64,000 nt of DNA from an uncultured Dokdonia sp. (GTDB taxonomy: Bacteria > Bacteroidota > Bacteroidia > Flavobacteriales > Flavobacteriaceae): assembly GCF_947496725.1 (NCBI RefSeq), contig NZ_CANMDS010000006.1, positions 140,275 through 204,274 on the forward strand, given 5' to 3'. Position 1 is the first letter of the stretch; every line of letters starts with the position of its first letter. The notes under the pieces are model-generated. The model was not told the origin of the DNA, searched no databases, and saw only the letters and a list, made by a program, of their open reading frames with translations. Below, in pieces: positions 52,797 to 61,258 of the stretch. The translations under genes and the position numbers were made by a program.

Positions 52797-53258
52797 TTAG
52801 TGACCTGTTGCCTTCTTTACTTTATCTACAGCTCCATTTGCAGCATCTTTAGTAGCATTTGCAGCATTGTTTGCAGCGTCTTTAGTTGCGTCTACAGCAT
52901 TGTTTGCAGCATCTTTAGTTGCATCAATAGCGTTGTTTGCAGCGTCCTTAGTTGCATTTGCAGCATCTTTTGCTCCTTCTACTGTTGCATCTGCAGCGTT
53001 TTCGATAGCGTTTCCTGTTGCATCTACAGCATCTCCAGCAGCGTTTGCAGCGTCATTTGCAGCATCTTTTACAGAGTTACCAGCGCTCTCAAGAGCATCA
53101 CCAGCACTGTTTACAGCATCACCAGTTGCGTTTGCAGCATCGTTTGCAGCATTTTCAACAGCGTTTCCAGCTTCATTTGCTTTTTCTTGTACTTCTCTAC
53201 AAGAAACTGCTCCTACGATAAGTGCTAATGCAGCAACATTTAATAATAATTTTTTCAT
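52797..53258 (-). CDS. Lipoprotein with 11-residue Ala/Asn/Asp/Lys repeats (LEA-like)
   Basis: The 153-residue protein has signal MKKLLLNVAALALIVGAVSC with lipobox Cys20. The whole mature part is a low-complexity 11-mer array, clearest as DATKDAANNAI, DATKDAANNAV, DATKDAANNAA, NATKDAANGAV near the C-terminus. Such 11-mers form amphipathic helices in group 3 LEA proteins and apolipoproteins, suggesting a desiccation/osmotic or membrane-lining role. That is inference. Codon-level 33-bp repeats make long open frames on the opposite strand; these are not real genes. A TAAATTTG promoter box lies 32 bp upstream. Confidence 0.85.
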   Translation of the reverse strand: MKKLLLNVAALALIVGAVSCREVQEKANEAGNAVENAANDAANATGDAVNSAGDALESAGNSVKDAANDAANAAGDAVDATGNAIENAADATVEGAKDAANATKDAANNAIDATKDAANNAVDATKDAANNAANATKDAANGAVDKVKKATGH

Positions 53259-53289
53259 AATACAAAATTGTTTAGATAGTTGTGAGGTG

Positions 53290-53322
53290 CAAATTTAACA
53301 TAATTTCACATTTAATCATCAA
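53290..53322 (-). promoter_or_regulatory. Promoter of repeat lipoprotein
   Basis: Minus-strand TTG (53322-53320), 22 bp, TAAATTTG (53297-53290). Confidence 0.5.
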
Positions 53323-53463
53323 TTATTGATTTTAACTGTAATCTTAAACCGATAAAAAACACAAAATAACCGATTAATAGCTACTTACAACTTTTGTTTT
53401 TAAAATGTTATGTTCATTATACGTTCAAAGTGCTGAATTAGATGTTTTTATGATAAATAAATA

Positions 53464-53486
53464 AAATTTGGAATTATTCCTAATTT
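53464..53486. promoter_or_regulatory. Putative operator of S24 regulator
   Basis: AAATTTGGAAT-T-ATTCCTAATTT: 11-bp arms with one mismatch, ending 15 bp before the ATG and just upstream of a TACATTTA -7-like box. The location fits self-repression. Confidence 0.55.
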
Positions 53487-53501
53487 TCATACATTTACCG
53501 T

Positions 53502-54272
53502 ATGGGAACAAACGACTTACCTTCTGAGATACGCAGATTTAAAGAAATACGAGAAGATCACGACTTCACACAAGCAGAGTTTGCCGAAAAATTAGGCATA
53601 AAAAACAGCACTGCAGATATTGAACGCGGTCGAACTAAACTATCTGGGCAAGTTATTACAGAGCTCTTGCGTTTATTTCAAATAAACCCTTTATGGATAT
53701 ATGGGTATAGTAACCAGAAATATCTTAACCCAGATAAGGGAGATATAAGTCCTAAAGTTGTCATTGTAGACAAGGAAGATAAAGAGAATATGGTACTAGT
53801 AAATCAAAAAGCAGCAGCTGGTTACCCAAATAATATAGCAGATGTAGAGTGGTATCAAAACCTACCTGCTTTTGACTTCCCTATTCCTCAATACCGTAAT
53901 GCCACTTACAGAGGTTTTCAAGTAGAAGGTGATAGTATGTTGCCTAACTTTAGACCAGAAGACTGGGTACTTGCAAAAGGTGTAGAAAGTCTTGAGTATG
54001 CTAGTGATAATAAAGTATATGTCATTGTAATGCAGGATGCTGTTGTAGTTAAAAAATTACAGAAGCTTCCAGATTCATCCAGAGTATTGCTCATCTCTAT
54101 TAATGAGGAGTATGCACCTTATGAGGTAGCTGTAAGTGATATACAAGAAATATGGCAAGTAAATAGTAAGCTCACTTTTAATCTAGATGAAGGTAGTAGC
54201 AACAATTTACTTAAAGAACTACAACAGTCTATGCTTGAACTCAAAGCACAAATGACAGAATTTAAAGCATAA
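53502..54272 (+). CDS. LexA-like HTH / S24 transcriptional regulator
   Basis: A 256-residue regulator. The N-terminal XRE-type HTH spans residues about 8-65 (FTQAEFAEKLGIKNSTADIE). The C-terminal S24 peptidase-like domain has Ser145 in VEGDSMLPNF, Lys184/185 in VVVKKLQ, and an Ala106-Gly107 pair (KAAAGY) where LexA is self-cleaved; the Ser-Lys spacing of 39 is close to LexA. A short coiled coil ends the protein. It could be a cI/LexA-like repressor responding to DNA damage or another signal. A palindrome over its own promoter suggests autoregulation. No phage genes are nearby. Confidence 0.88.
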   Translation: MGTNDLPSEIRRFKEIREDHDFTQAEFAEKLGIKNSTADIERGRTKLSGQVITELLRLFQINPLWIYGYSNQKYLNPDKGDISPKVVIVDKEDKENMVLVNQKAAAGYPNNIADVEWYQNLPAFDFPIPQYRNATYRGFQVEGDSMLPNFRPEDWVLAKGVESLEYASDNKVYVIVMQDAVVVKKLQKLPDSSRVLLISINEEYAPYEVAVSDIQEIWQVNSKLTFNLDEGSSNNLLKELQQSMLELKAQMTEFKA

Positions 54273-54275
54273 AAA

Positions 54276-54309
54276 AAAGGATAATACAATCACTTGTATT
54301 ATCCTTTTT
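54276..54309. terminator. Bidirectional terminator
   Basis: AGGATAATACAA-TCAC-TTGTATTATCCT perfect 12-bp stem with A/T flanks, between convergent genes. Confidence 0.88.
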
Positions 54310-54329
54310 ACGTGTTGTTATAAAACAGA

Positions 54330-54569
54330 TTAATGGTCTGTCTTTATCTTAACAGCGCCATCTTCATCTACCTTTACTTTGGTCTCAGAACCGTTTGCAT
54401 TTTCTGTTTTTAATTTATAACCGTCGTCTGTATTTTTTTCTTTTATCTCAACGGCATTTTCTTTTGCTTCTTCTATAGCCTGCTCTGCCTCTGTTTTCTT
54501 TTCTTTACAAGAGGTTAATGATACAGCCATAATACCTAGAGCAATTGCTCCTATTTTTAATGTTTTCAT
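54330..54569 (-). CDS. Small lipoprotein, unknown
   Basis: A 79-residue lipoprotein: signal MKTLKIGAIALGIMAVSLTSC, then a charged mature part (KEKKTEAEQAIEEAKENAVE followed by DDGYKLKTENANGSETKVKV and DEDGAVKIKTDH). The first half is a short amphipathic helix, the second a likely beta hairpin. ATG at 54569 is chosen; an in-frame ATG two codons upstream is possible. A TACATTTG promoter box (54600-54593) precedes it. Function unknown. Confidence 0.75.
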   Translation of the reverse strand: MKTLKIGAIALGIMAVSLTSCKEKKTEAEQAIEEAKENAVEIKEKNTDDGYKLKTENANGSETKVKVDEDGAVKIKTDH

Positions 54570-54592
54570 AATCATATTGGTTTAGTATACTA

Positions 54593-54600
54593 CAAATGTA
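54593..54600 (-). promoter_or_regulatory. -7 box of small lipoprotein gene
   Basis: Minus-strand TACATTTG, 23 bp upstream of the ATG. Confidence 0.5.
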
Positions 54601-54713
54601 GATTGATTAATAAGGCTTCACGCACAAAGCTTTACCAATAAGCTCTAAAGTTACGTTAACATTTACCTCTCATACTTACTATATAACCTAAAACTGTTAA
54701 TTTTAAAGTAAAA

Positions 54714-55373
54714 ATGAACTTTCAAGATACCTACGACTTTCTCGAAAAACTTCAACAAAACAACTCCAAAGAGTGGATGGATGCTCATCGCAAAGAGTAT
54801 CACCATATTAGAGACAACCATATAAACTGGCTCAACAAACTTAATGCGAAGCTGGCGGAAGTAGATGGAGCGTATTTCGACACGCCTGGTAAAAAAGCTA
54901 TAAACCGTATCAATAACAATCTAATGTTCCACCCTAATAAGCCTATTTATAAAGACCATATAGGCGCAGGACTGGATCAAAGAACTAAACAAGGGGATTT
55001 TTATATAGAGATAGGTCTTAAACACAATCTTGTAGCCGGTGGTTACTGGAAGCCTAAAAAAGAAATACTAGATAGCATACGCGATGCGATAGATTATAAT
55101 GGCGAAGAACTCAAAGCTATATTAGAAAAACCCAGCTTTACAAAAGCATTTGGAAACCTATGGGGTCAAGATAAACTAAAAACCGCACCAAAGGGTTTTT
55201 CTAAGGACCACCCCCATATTGACTTACTTAGGTATAAAACATTTGCAGTGGAGACTACGCTTTCGCGAAAGCAAGTTTTATCAAAAGATTTTGACGCACT
55301 ACTTATTGAAATGTATAAAGAGATGCTACCTTTTAGAAGATACTTGAGAGAAGCCGTATCTGTGCTTCCTTAA
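54714..55373 (+). CDS. DUF2461 domain protein
   Basis: This 219-residue cytosolic protein matches DUF2461: TYDFLEKLQQNNSKEWMDAH, RKEYHHIRDN, INRINNNLMFHPNKPIYKDH, FYIEIGLKHNLVAGGYWKP and a C-terminal MYKEMLPFRRYLREAV. No biochemical function is established. A perfect palindrome copy inside the gene encodes LSRK. Its last 4 bp overlap the tail of the convergent waaA. Confidence 0.88.
   Translation: MNFQDTYDFLEKLQQNNSKEWMDAHRKEYHHIRDNHINWLNKLNAKLAEVDGAYFDTPGKKAINRINNNLMFHPNKPIYKDHIGAGLDQRTKQGDFYIEIGLKHNLVAGGYWKPKKEILDSIRDAIDYNGEELKAILEKPSFTKAFGNLWGQDKLKTAPKGFSKDHPHIDLLRYKTFAVETTLSRKQVLSKDFDALLIEMYKEMLPFRRYLREAVSVLP
55259..55272. repeat. Palindrome GCTTTCGCGAAAGC, copy 16
   Basis: Perfect copy inside the DUF2461 gene; read as LSRK. 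Confidence 0.9.
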
Positions 55374-56608
55374 TTACTCTCTTTGAGATAATCTATGACA
55401 GCTCGCGTGGCCCCAGTATTACTATTTACAAAATGCCCTGCGATCATACCCGTCTGTGCTCTAAACTTATCATCATTGAGTAGTTTATTAAGTCGTTCGT
55501 CAAATTGATCTTGACTCGCCACCGCATATAATCCAGCAAGCTGCTGGAGTATTTTTGCCTCGGGAAATTTGTCAAAATGAGGCCCTATAAGAATAGGTAC
55601 TCCAAAAGTCGCCGGTTCTAAAATATTATGTAATCCCGTATTCCCCATAGCACCGCCTACATAAGCTATATCTGCATAACTATATATTTTAGTAAGAAGT
55701 CCTATCGTATCAACTATAAGTACATCATAATCTTTTAAAGTATTTACATCCATTGTAGAGTAACGAGCGACTCTAGCGGTACAAGCTCCTATAAATGCTG
55801 ATATTTTTTCTTCTTTAATCTCGTGTGGAGCGATAATAAATTTGGCCTTGCCTTTGTGATTGTTTATGTAGTCTATAATTAGTTTATCATCTTCTGGCCA
55901 AGTGCTTCCGCATACCACACAGAGATTATCATTCTTAAATCGCGAGACAAAATCAAGCGTATTATCCATTGTAAGCTGCTGGCTCACTCTGTCAAAGCGA
56001 GTATCTCCACTTATTGTATAATTTTGAAATCCTAGCTTTTCTAAAGCTTCGGCAGAGTTTTGATCTTGCAAAAATAAATGCTCAAAACTCTCTAGTGATT
56101 TGATCATCCATTTACCATAAGGTTTAAAAAAAGGCTGACTTTCTCTAAAGACCCCAGAAATCAAAAAGGTTCTAATCTTTCGGCTTTGTAGCTCTCTTAG
56201 GTAGTTAGGCCAGAATTCATATTTAACAAAAAAAACTGCCTCTGGTTTTATGGTATCTAAGAAGGTACAAACGTTTGATGTGGTGTCTAGTGGTAGGTAG
56301 ATGGTCGCTTTCGCGAAAGCGTTATTTTTCTTTATTTCATATCCAGAGGGAGAGAAGAAGCTTATCACCCACTGGTGGTCTGGATAGTGCTCAGTAAGGG
56401 CCTTTAATATAGGTACACCCTGCTCATATTCTCCTAGAGAAGCGGCGTGCATCCACAACGTTTTCTTTCCAGTTATGAGCTCGGCATTTAAAATCTTGAT
56501 AGTATCCTTTCTACCTGTAATAGACTTTTGAAGCTTTTTATTAAAATTTCCAGCAAGCGGTAATACAGCCTGGACTAACTTCATTAATAAAGAATACATT
56601 ATTTGCAT
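55370..56608 (-). CDS. waaA: 3-deoxy-D-manno-octulosonic acid (Kdo) transferase
   Basis: A 412-residue GT-B glycosyltransferase of the inner membrane that adds Kdo to lipid A precursor. Motifs: LWMHAASLGEYEQGVPILKA, VISFFSPSGYEI, FFVKYEFWPNYLREL, GDTRFDRV, VVCGSTWPEDD, IIAPHEIKEEKI and AYVGGAMGNTGLHNILEPAT. The open frame continues upstream to 56872, but a minus-strand TATTTTTG box ends 5 nt before the ATG at 56608, so that start (or 56599) is preferred. A perfect palindrome copy encodes AFAKA. Confidence 0.93.
   Translation of the reverse strand: MQIMYSLLMKLVQAVLPLAGNFNKKLQKSITGRKDTIKILNAELITGKKTLWMHAASLGEYEQGVPILKALTEHYPDHQWVISFFSPSGYEIKKNNAFAKATIYLPLDTTSNVCTFLDTIKPEAVFFVKYEFWPNYLRELQSRKIRTFLISGVFRESQPFFKPYGKWMIKSLESFEHLFLQDQNSAEALEKLGFQNYTISGDTRFDRVSQQLTMDNTLDFVSRFKNDNLCVVCGSTWPEDDKLIIDYINNHKGKAKFIIAPHEIKEEKISAFIGACTARVARYSTMDVNTLKDYDVLIVDTIGLLTKIYSYADIAYVGGAMGNTGLHNILEPATFGVPILIGPHFDKFPEAKILQQLAGLYAVASQDQFDERLNKLLNDDKFRAQTGMIAGHFVNSNTGATRAVIDYLKESN
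56307..56320. repeat. Palindrome GCTTTCGCGAAAGC, copy 17
   Basis: Perfect copy inside waaA; read as AFAKA. Confidence 0.9.
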
Positions 56609-56613
56609 AGGTT

Positions 56614-56621
56614 CAAAAATA
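56614..56621 (-). promoter_or_regulatory. -7 box of waaA
   Basis: Minus-strand TATTTTTG, 5 nt before the ATG at 56608: leaderless-type arrangement. Confidence 0.55.
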
Positions 56622-56664
56622 CACTTTGTAATTAAATAGGTCTGAGTAGGAGATGGAGATTTTG

Positions 56665-56672
56665 TATTTTTG
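56665..56672 (+). promoter_or_regulatory. -7 box of DegT gene
   Basis: TATTTTTG, 71 bp upstream of the ATG. Confidence 0.45.
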
Positions 56673-56743
56673 TTTCCAATAAAATTAGTGACATTTATTA
56701 ATAACTTAATATAAAAAGGCAACCTGCCTTTCAAACTTCTAGG

Positions 56744-57877
56744 ATGAAAAAAATACAAATGGTCGATCTTCAAGGCCAATACGCAACGATAAAAGAACAA
56801 GTAGATAATAGTATTGCAGAGGTGATTGCAAATACCGCTTTTATAAATGGTCCTGAGGTTAAAAAATTTCAAACCGAGCTTGAAGAATATCTAGGCGTAA
56901 AGCACGTAATACCCTGTGCAAATGGTACTGATGCGCTTCAAATTGCAATGATGGGATTGGGTCTAGAACAAGGAGATGAGGTCATCACGGCAGATTTTAC
57001 TTTTGCAGCTACTGTAGAGGTGATTGCCCTTTTAAAACTTACCCCGGTTCTTGTAGATGTTGACCCAGTAGATTTTAATATCGACGTAGAAGCTATTAAG
57101 AGAGCTATCACACCAAAAACGAAGGCTATTGTGCCTGTTCACCTTTTTGGTAGAGCAGCAAATATGGATGCTATTATGGATCTAGCAAAAGAGCACAACC
57201 TCTTTGTTATAGAAGATAACGCACAAGGTATAGGTTCAAACTACACAGGTCGTGATGGTAAGAAAACAAAAACTGGAGGAATAGGTCACGTAGGTACAAC
57301 ATCGTTTTTCCCTTCAAAAAATTTAGGTTGCTATGGGGATGGCGGTGCAATATTTACAAATGACGATGACCTTGCTCATACCATAAGAGGTGTGGTAAAT
57401 CACGGTATGTACGTACGATACCACCACGATGTAGTAGGGGTAAACAGTAGACTGGACTCTATACAAGCAGCAGTTTTAAGAGCAAAACTGCCACATCTAG
57501 ACTCATATAACAAAGCGAGACGCGATGCTGCACGCAAGTATACAGAAGCCTTTATGAGTAATAAAAAGATTATTACGCCTATAGTTTGTGATAGTTGTGA
57601 TTGCCACGTTTTTCACCAGTATACATTACGAGTAGTAGACACAGATCGTGATGCTCTTGTAGCACACCTTAATGAGAATGGGATACCTTGCGGCGTGTAT
57701 TATCCTATCCCACTGCACAGCCAGAAAGCTTATAAAGACGAGCGATATAATGAAGCAGACTTCCCCGTGACTAATGCCATTGTAAAAGATTGTATCTCCC
57801 TACCTATGCACACAGAACTAGAGGACGACCAGATTGCTTTTATAACTAAAACCGTGATTGACTTTGTAAATAAATAA
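56744..57877 (+). CDS. DegT/DnrJ/EryC1/StrS sugar aminotransferase
   Basis: The 377-residue PLP aminotransferase has MVDLQGQYATIKEQVDNSI, INGPEVKKFQTELEEYLG, VIPCANGTDALQIAMMGLGL, ADFTFAATVEVI, FVIEDNAQGIGSNY and PLP Lys192 in FFPSKNLGCYGDGGA. It transfers an amino group to a nucleotide-linked keto-sugar for surface polysaccharide or LPS. The closest pattern is WbpE/WlbC-like, but the substrate is not resolved. It sits divergent from waaA, in keeping with an envelope role, and 3 bp before an exported amidohydrolase gene. Confidence 0.9.
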   Translation: MKKIQMVDLQGQYATIKEQVDNSIAEVIANTAFINGPEVKKFQTELEEYLGVKHVIPCANGTDALQIAMMGLGLEQGDEVITADFTFAATVEVIALLKLTPVLVDVDPVDFNIDVEAIKRAITPKTKAIVPVHLFGRAANMDAIMDLAKEHNLFVIEDNAQGIGSNYTGRDGKKTKTGGIGHVGTTSFFPSKNLGCYGDGGAIFTNDDDLAHTIRGVVNHGMYVRYHHDVVGVNSRLDSIQAAVLRAKLPHLDSYNKARRDAARKYTEAFMSNKKIITPIVCDSCDCHVFHQYTLRVVDTDRDALVAHLNENGIPCGVYYPIPLHSQKAYKDERYNEADFPVTNAIVKDCISLPMHTELEDDQIAFITKTVIDFVNK

Positions 57878-57880
57878 TCT

Positions 57881-59158
57881 ATGAAATATACGCTATCCCT
57901 TCTACTTGCTTGCTTTGTGAGTATGACCACTTTTGCACAAGAGACGTTACTACATTGTGGTAAAATAATAGATACTCAAAATGGCAAAGTTTTAAAAGAG
58001 CAAACTATTACCGTACTGGGTAATCAAATTGTGAGTGTTGAGAAGGGGTACGCTTCCGCGAAAAGTGGACAAAAAGTAATTGATCTTAAAACCAAAACGG
58101 TAATGCCTGGCTTTATAGATATGCACGTGCACATAGAAGGCGAGACAAACCCGAAACAGTATCTTGAGACTTTTACTAAGAATGAGGCAGACATAGCCTT
58201 TACAGCAGCCGAAATTGCAGAAAGAACATTACTCTCAGGCTTTACAACAGTAAGAGATCTAGGCGGCTCTGGAGTAAATGTATCCTTAAGAAATGCTATT
58301 AACTCAGGAACCACTCGAGGTCCTCGTATTTATACCGCCGAAAAGGCCATAGGAACCACAGGAGGCCACGCAGATCCTACTAATGGTTTTAAAAAGGTAA
58401 ATATGGGCGACCCTGGTCCAGCCCAAGGTGTTATAAACAGTGTAGATGACGCAAGAAAGGCGGTAAGGCAACGCTATAAGAATGGCGCTGACCTTATAAA
58501 AATCACAGCCACCGGAGGTGTTCTTAGTGTGAGTAAAAATGGTGATAACCCACAATTTAGACAAGAAGAGGTAGATGAGATTGTACGCACTGCAAAGGAG
58601 TACGGAATGCACGTAGCTGCACACGCACACGGTAAAGAAGGGATGCAACGAGCTATTAAAGCGGGTGTACAGACTATTGAGCACGGCTCATTTATGGATG
58701 AAGAAACGGTGCAGCTTATGAAAAAACACAACACCTATCTCGTACCCACCCTATCTGCAGGAAAGTATGTCGCTGCCAAGGCTAAAGTAAAAGGTTACTA
58801 CCCAGACATCATCATACCTAAAATTGAAAAGGTAGATGCTACGCTCAAAAAGACATTTACAATGGTTGCAAAATCTGGAGTAAATATTGCTTTTGGGACT
58901 GATGCAGGAGTATTTCCTCACGGTGAAAATGCAAAGGAGTTTAGATATATGGTAGATTATGGATGGAGCCCTATGTTTTCAATACAATCTGCAACTATTA
59001 CAAACGGGAAACTTCTAAATATGGAAGGTAAACTAGGTGTACTAGCCCCAGGCTACCTCGCAGACATTGTAGCTACAGATGATGACCCTACACAAAACAT
59101 AGCAACTACAGAAAGTGTCTCTTTTGTTATGAAAGATGGGTTAATCTATAAGCAATAA
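57881..59158 (+). CDS. Exported metal-dependent amidohydrolase (imidazolonepropionase/prolidase-like)
   Basis: A 425-residue protein with signal peptide MKYTLSLLLACFVSMTTFAQ, then an amidohydrolase TIM barrel: metal ligands in MPGFIDMHVHIEGE, carboxylated-Lys-type GADLIKITATGG, HVAAHAHGKEGM, IEHGSFMDEETV and FGTDAGVFPHGEN. It resembles secreted Xaa-Pro dipeptidase-like amidohydrolases. It probably hydrolyses dipeptides or other amides in the periplasm. It follows the DegT gene by 3 bp, so they share a transcript although the functional link is unclear. Confidence 0.88.
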   Translation: MKYTLSLLLACFVSMTTFAQETLLHCGKIIDTQNGKVLKEQTITVLGNQIVSVEKGYASAKSGQKVIDLKTKTVMPGFIDMHVHIEGETNPKQYLETFTKNEADIAFTAAEIAERTLLSGFTTVRDLGGSGVNVSLRNAINSGTTRGPRIYTAEKAIGTTGGHADPTNGFKKVNMGDPGPAQGVINSVDDARKAVRQRYKNGADLIKITATGGVLSVSKNGDNPQFRQEEVDEIVRTAKEYGMHVAAHAHGKEGMQRAIKAGVQTIEHGSFMDEETVQLMKKHNTYLVPTLSAGKYVAAKAKVKGYYPDIIIPKIEKVDATLKKTFTMVAKSGVNIAFGTDAGVFPHGENAKEFRYMVDYGWSPMFSIQSATITNGKLLNMEGKLGVLAPGYLADIVATDDDPTQNIATTESVSFVMKDGLIYKQ

Positions 59159-59206
59159 CAACGTAAGACTCAAGAGAATTAACTAGACTAGGTAAACACT
59201 ACCCAT

Positions 59207-59242
59207 AAAAAAGCCTCGATCATTTCTGATCGAGGCTTTTAT
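59207..59242. terminator. Bidirectional terminator
   Basis: AAAAGCCTCGATCA-TTTC-TGATCGAGGCTTTT perfect stem between convergent genes. Confidence 0.93.
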
Positions 59243-59261
59243 AATTAAGTATAAATGACTT

Positions 59262-61223
59262 TTATTTTGCCACTATAATAAATTCAGACCTTCTGTTAAG
59301 TTGGTGTTCCTCTTCAGTACATTCTATACCATTACCACAAGCATTAGTAAGCTGTGTCTCACCATAACCTCTACCTGTAAGTCTTGTTTTACTTATTCCT
59401 CCTTGTTCTACTATGTACTTTATAGTAGAAATATTTCTGCGCTGAGATAGACTCATATTATACGCATCTGGAGCTCTACTATCTGTATGTGATCGTACAT
59501 CAATCTTAAGACTTGGGTACTCTGTCATAACAGCAATTACCTTCTCAAGCTCTAAAGCTGCATCTGGACGAATGTTGTGTTTATCAAAATCAAAGTAGAT
59601 AGGATTAAGCTCTAGTGTCTTTGCAAGATCATCGCCTAACTCAACTTTTAATGGTGGTTTTAAGTATAAATCTCTGTTTAAAACTAGCCCTACCTCTGAT
59701 GTTGTATTTACTATAGCCTCTGCTGGCTCATAAGAAGCCTTGCTAGCACGCACTATGTAAGATGTATTACAATCTACATCTGGAAAGCTAAAACGTCCCG
59801 CATTATCGCTTATTTTAGTCCCTACTACTTCATTTGCGATGTTACGCAACTCTACCGTAGCTTGAGGTAGTATTTCGTCTGTTTTTACATCCATTGTAAC
59901 TCCAGTAATGTTTTGAGCACAATCTGTCAATAGTTTTTTCTTGCGCACAAAGCTATAGATGTCGTCATTCCCTAGACCTGTAGCACGATTTGACGCAAAG
60001 TAACCCGTACCTCTTTCTTCACTAAGAATTAATCCAAAATCATCTGCACTACTATTTACAGGCTTACCTACATTATAAGAATTCCCAATACTACCATCAG
60101 ATTCAAGTTGTGTTACGAAAATATCTAGACCTCCTAAACCAAGGTGACCATCAGATCCATAAAACAGCTTATTGTCAGAACTTATAAATGGAAAAGTCTC
60201 TCTACCTTCTGTATTTATATCACCACCCAAATTAACAGGCTCTCCATAAGTACCATCGTCATTTATAGTCACCATCCATAAATCACTTAATCCTTTTGTA
60301 CCAGGTCTATCTGATGCAAAGTATAAAATGTCTTCATTTGGGCTCAATGCTGGATGGGCTGTAGAGAACTCATCACTATTAAAAGGAAGTTCTACTGGTG
60401 TAATCCACTCACCATTTACGCGCTCACTTCTATATAACTTGAGCTTAGTTGTTCCTTGCTCATCTCTTTTTAATTTTTTCTTTTTAGTGTAGTTATTTCT
60501 GGTAAAATAAATAACATCTCCACTCTCTGTAAATACAGATGTACTCTCGTGATATGGCGTGTTTACCTTTTCTGCTAGGCGTTCAACTTTTGGAAATTTA
60601 TCTCTTGGAACATCTACCACAAATAAGTCTAAGAATGGCTGCTCATTCCAGTGGTGTATGTAATCTCCAGTTCTACTCTCACGATTTGAAGAAAAGACAA
60701 GGCGCTCACCATAAAAACTTGGTCCAAAATCTTGTAACTCTGAGTTAAAGTCTACGCGACCTACACTATATCTTCCAGACTGTGCTTCTATTTCTTTAAG
60801 GTAATCTCGTTCTGCCACATAGCGCTCTGCTCGCGTATCGTCGCCATTAAGTTTATTAAACTTTTCCATTTGAGCATCTGCGAGGTCATATTGTCTTAGT
60901 GTTTTTAAGGACTGAGCATATCTAAAATAATACTCAGGACTTACAGAACTACTTTCCTCTAAATTATTAAAGAGCTCTCCGTACCACTTTGCCGCTTCTT
61001 TGTAATCTGCAGTTAAGTAGTAAGCATCACCTAGTTTTTGCAAAATTTCAGGTGACGTAAACCCTCTCTCTGCTACGCGCTTATATAGGTCTCTCGCGTT
61101 TACAAAAGCATACTCGTCAAAATTTTCTGATGCTTCCCTAACCTTTCCTTCTTGTGCTGTAACATTTAGGCACATCGAGCATATAGTTAATGCGAATAGG
61201 CTTTTTAGTAATCTTAGTTTCAT
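59262..61223 (-). CDS. OmpA-family protein with TPR and PD40 repeats
   Basis: A 653-residue outer-membrane protein. Order: signal peptide (MKLRLLKSLFALTICSMCLN), TPR-like helices (FTSPEILQKLGDAYYLTADY), WD40-like PD40 strands (RLVFSSNRESRTGDYIHHWN, HPALSPNEDILYFASDRPGT, KLFYGSDGHLGLGGLDIFVT), a CarboxypepD_reg-like beta domain near residue 450, and a C-terminal OmpA peptidoglycan-binding domain (FDFDKHNIRPDAALELEKV, IDVRSHTDSRAPDAYNMSLS, RGYGETQLTNAC). This layout accompanies PorP/SprF proteins in T9SS loci. The start at 61223 fits the signal peptide. Confidence 0.92.
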   Translation of the reverse strand: MKLRLLKSLFALTICSMCLNVTAQEGKVREASENFDEYAFVNARDLYKRVAERGFTSPEILQKLGDAYYLTADYKEAAKWYGELFNNLEESSSVSPEYYFRYAQSLKTLRQYDLADAQMEKFNKLNGDDTRAERYVAERDYLKEIEAQSGRYSVGRVDFNSELQDFGPSFYGERLVFSSNRESRTGDYIHHWNEQPFLDLFVVDVPRDKFPKVERLAEKVNTPYHESTSVFTESGDVIYFTRNNYTKKKKLKRDEQGTTKLKLYRSERVNGEWITPVELPFNSDEFSTAHPALSPNEDILYFASDRPGTKGLSDLWMVTINDDGTYGEPVNLGGDINTEGRETFPFISSDNKLFYGSDGHLGLGGLDIFVTQLESDGSIGNSYNVGKPVNSSADDFGLILSEERGTGYFASNRATGLGNDDIYSFVRKKKLLTDCAQNITGVTMDVKTDEILPQATVELRNIANEVVGTKISDNAGRFSFPDVDCNTSYIVRASKASYEPAEAIVNTTSEVGLVLNRDLYLKPPLKVELGDDLAKTLELNPIYFDFDKHNIRPDAALELEKVIAVMTEYPSLKIDVRSHTDSRAPDAYNMSLSQRRNISTIKYIVEQGGISKTRLTGRGYGETQLTNACGNGIECTEEEHQLNRRSEFIIVAK

Positions 61224-61258
61224 ACAAAATAATTTTAGTCGGCTCAATAGCTGTTTAC

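Noticed and set aside
52800..53298. Long open frames on the plus strand across the repeat lipoprotein
   Set aside because: They result from the 33-bp repeat structure read on the other strand; the minus-strand frame has a lipoprotein signal, promoter and terminator.
56609..56872. Upstream extension of waaA
   Set aside because: It overlaps the DegT gene and its promoter and is not part of the Kdo transferase family; a promoter box lies just before 56608.
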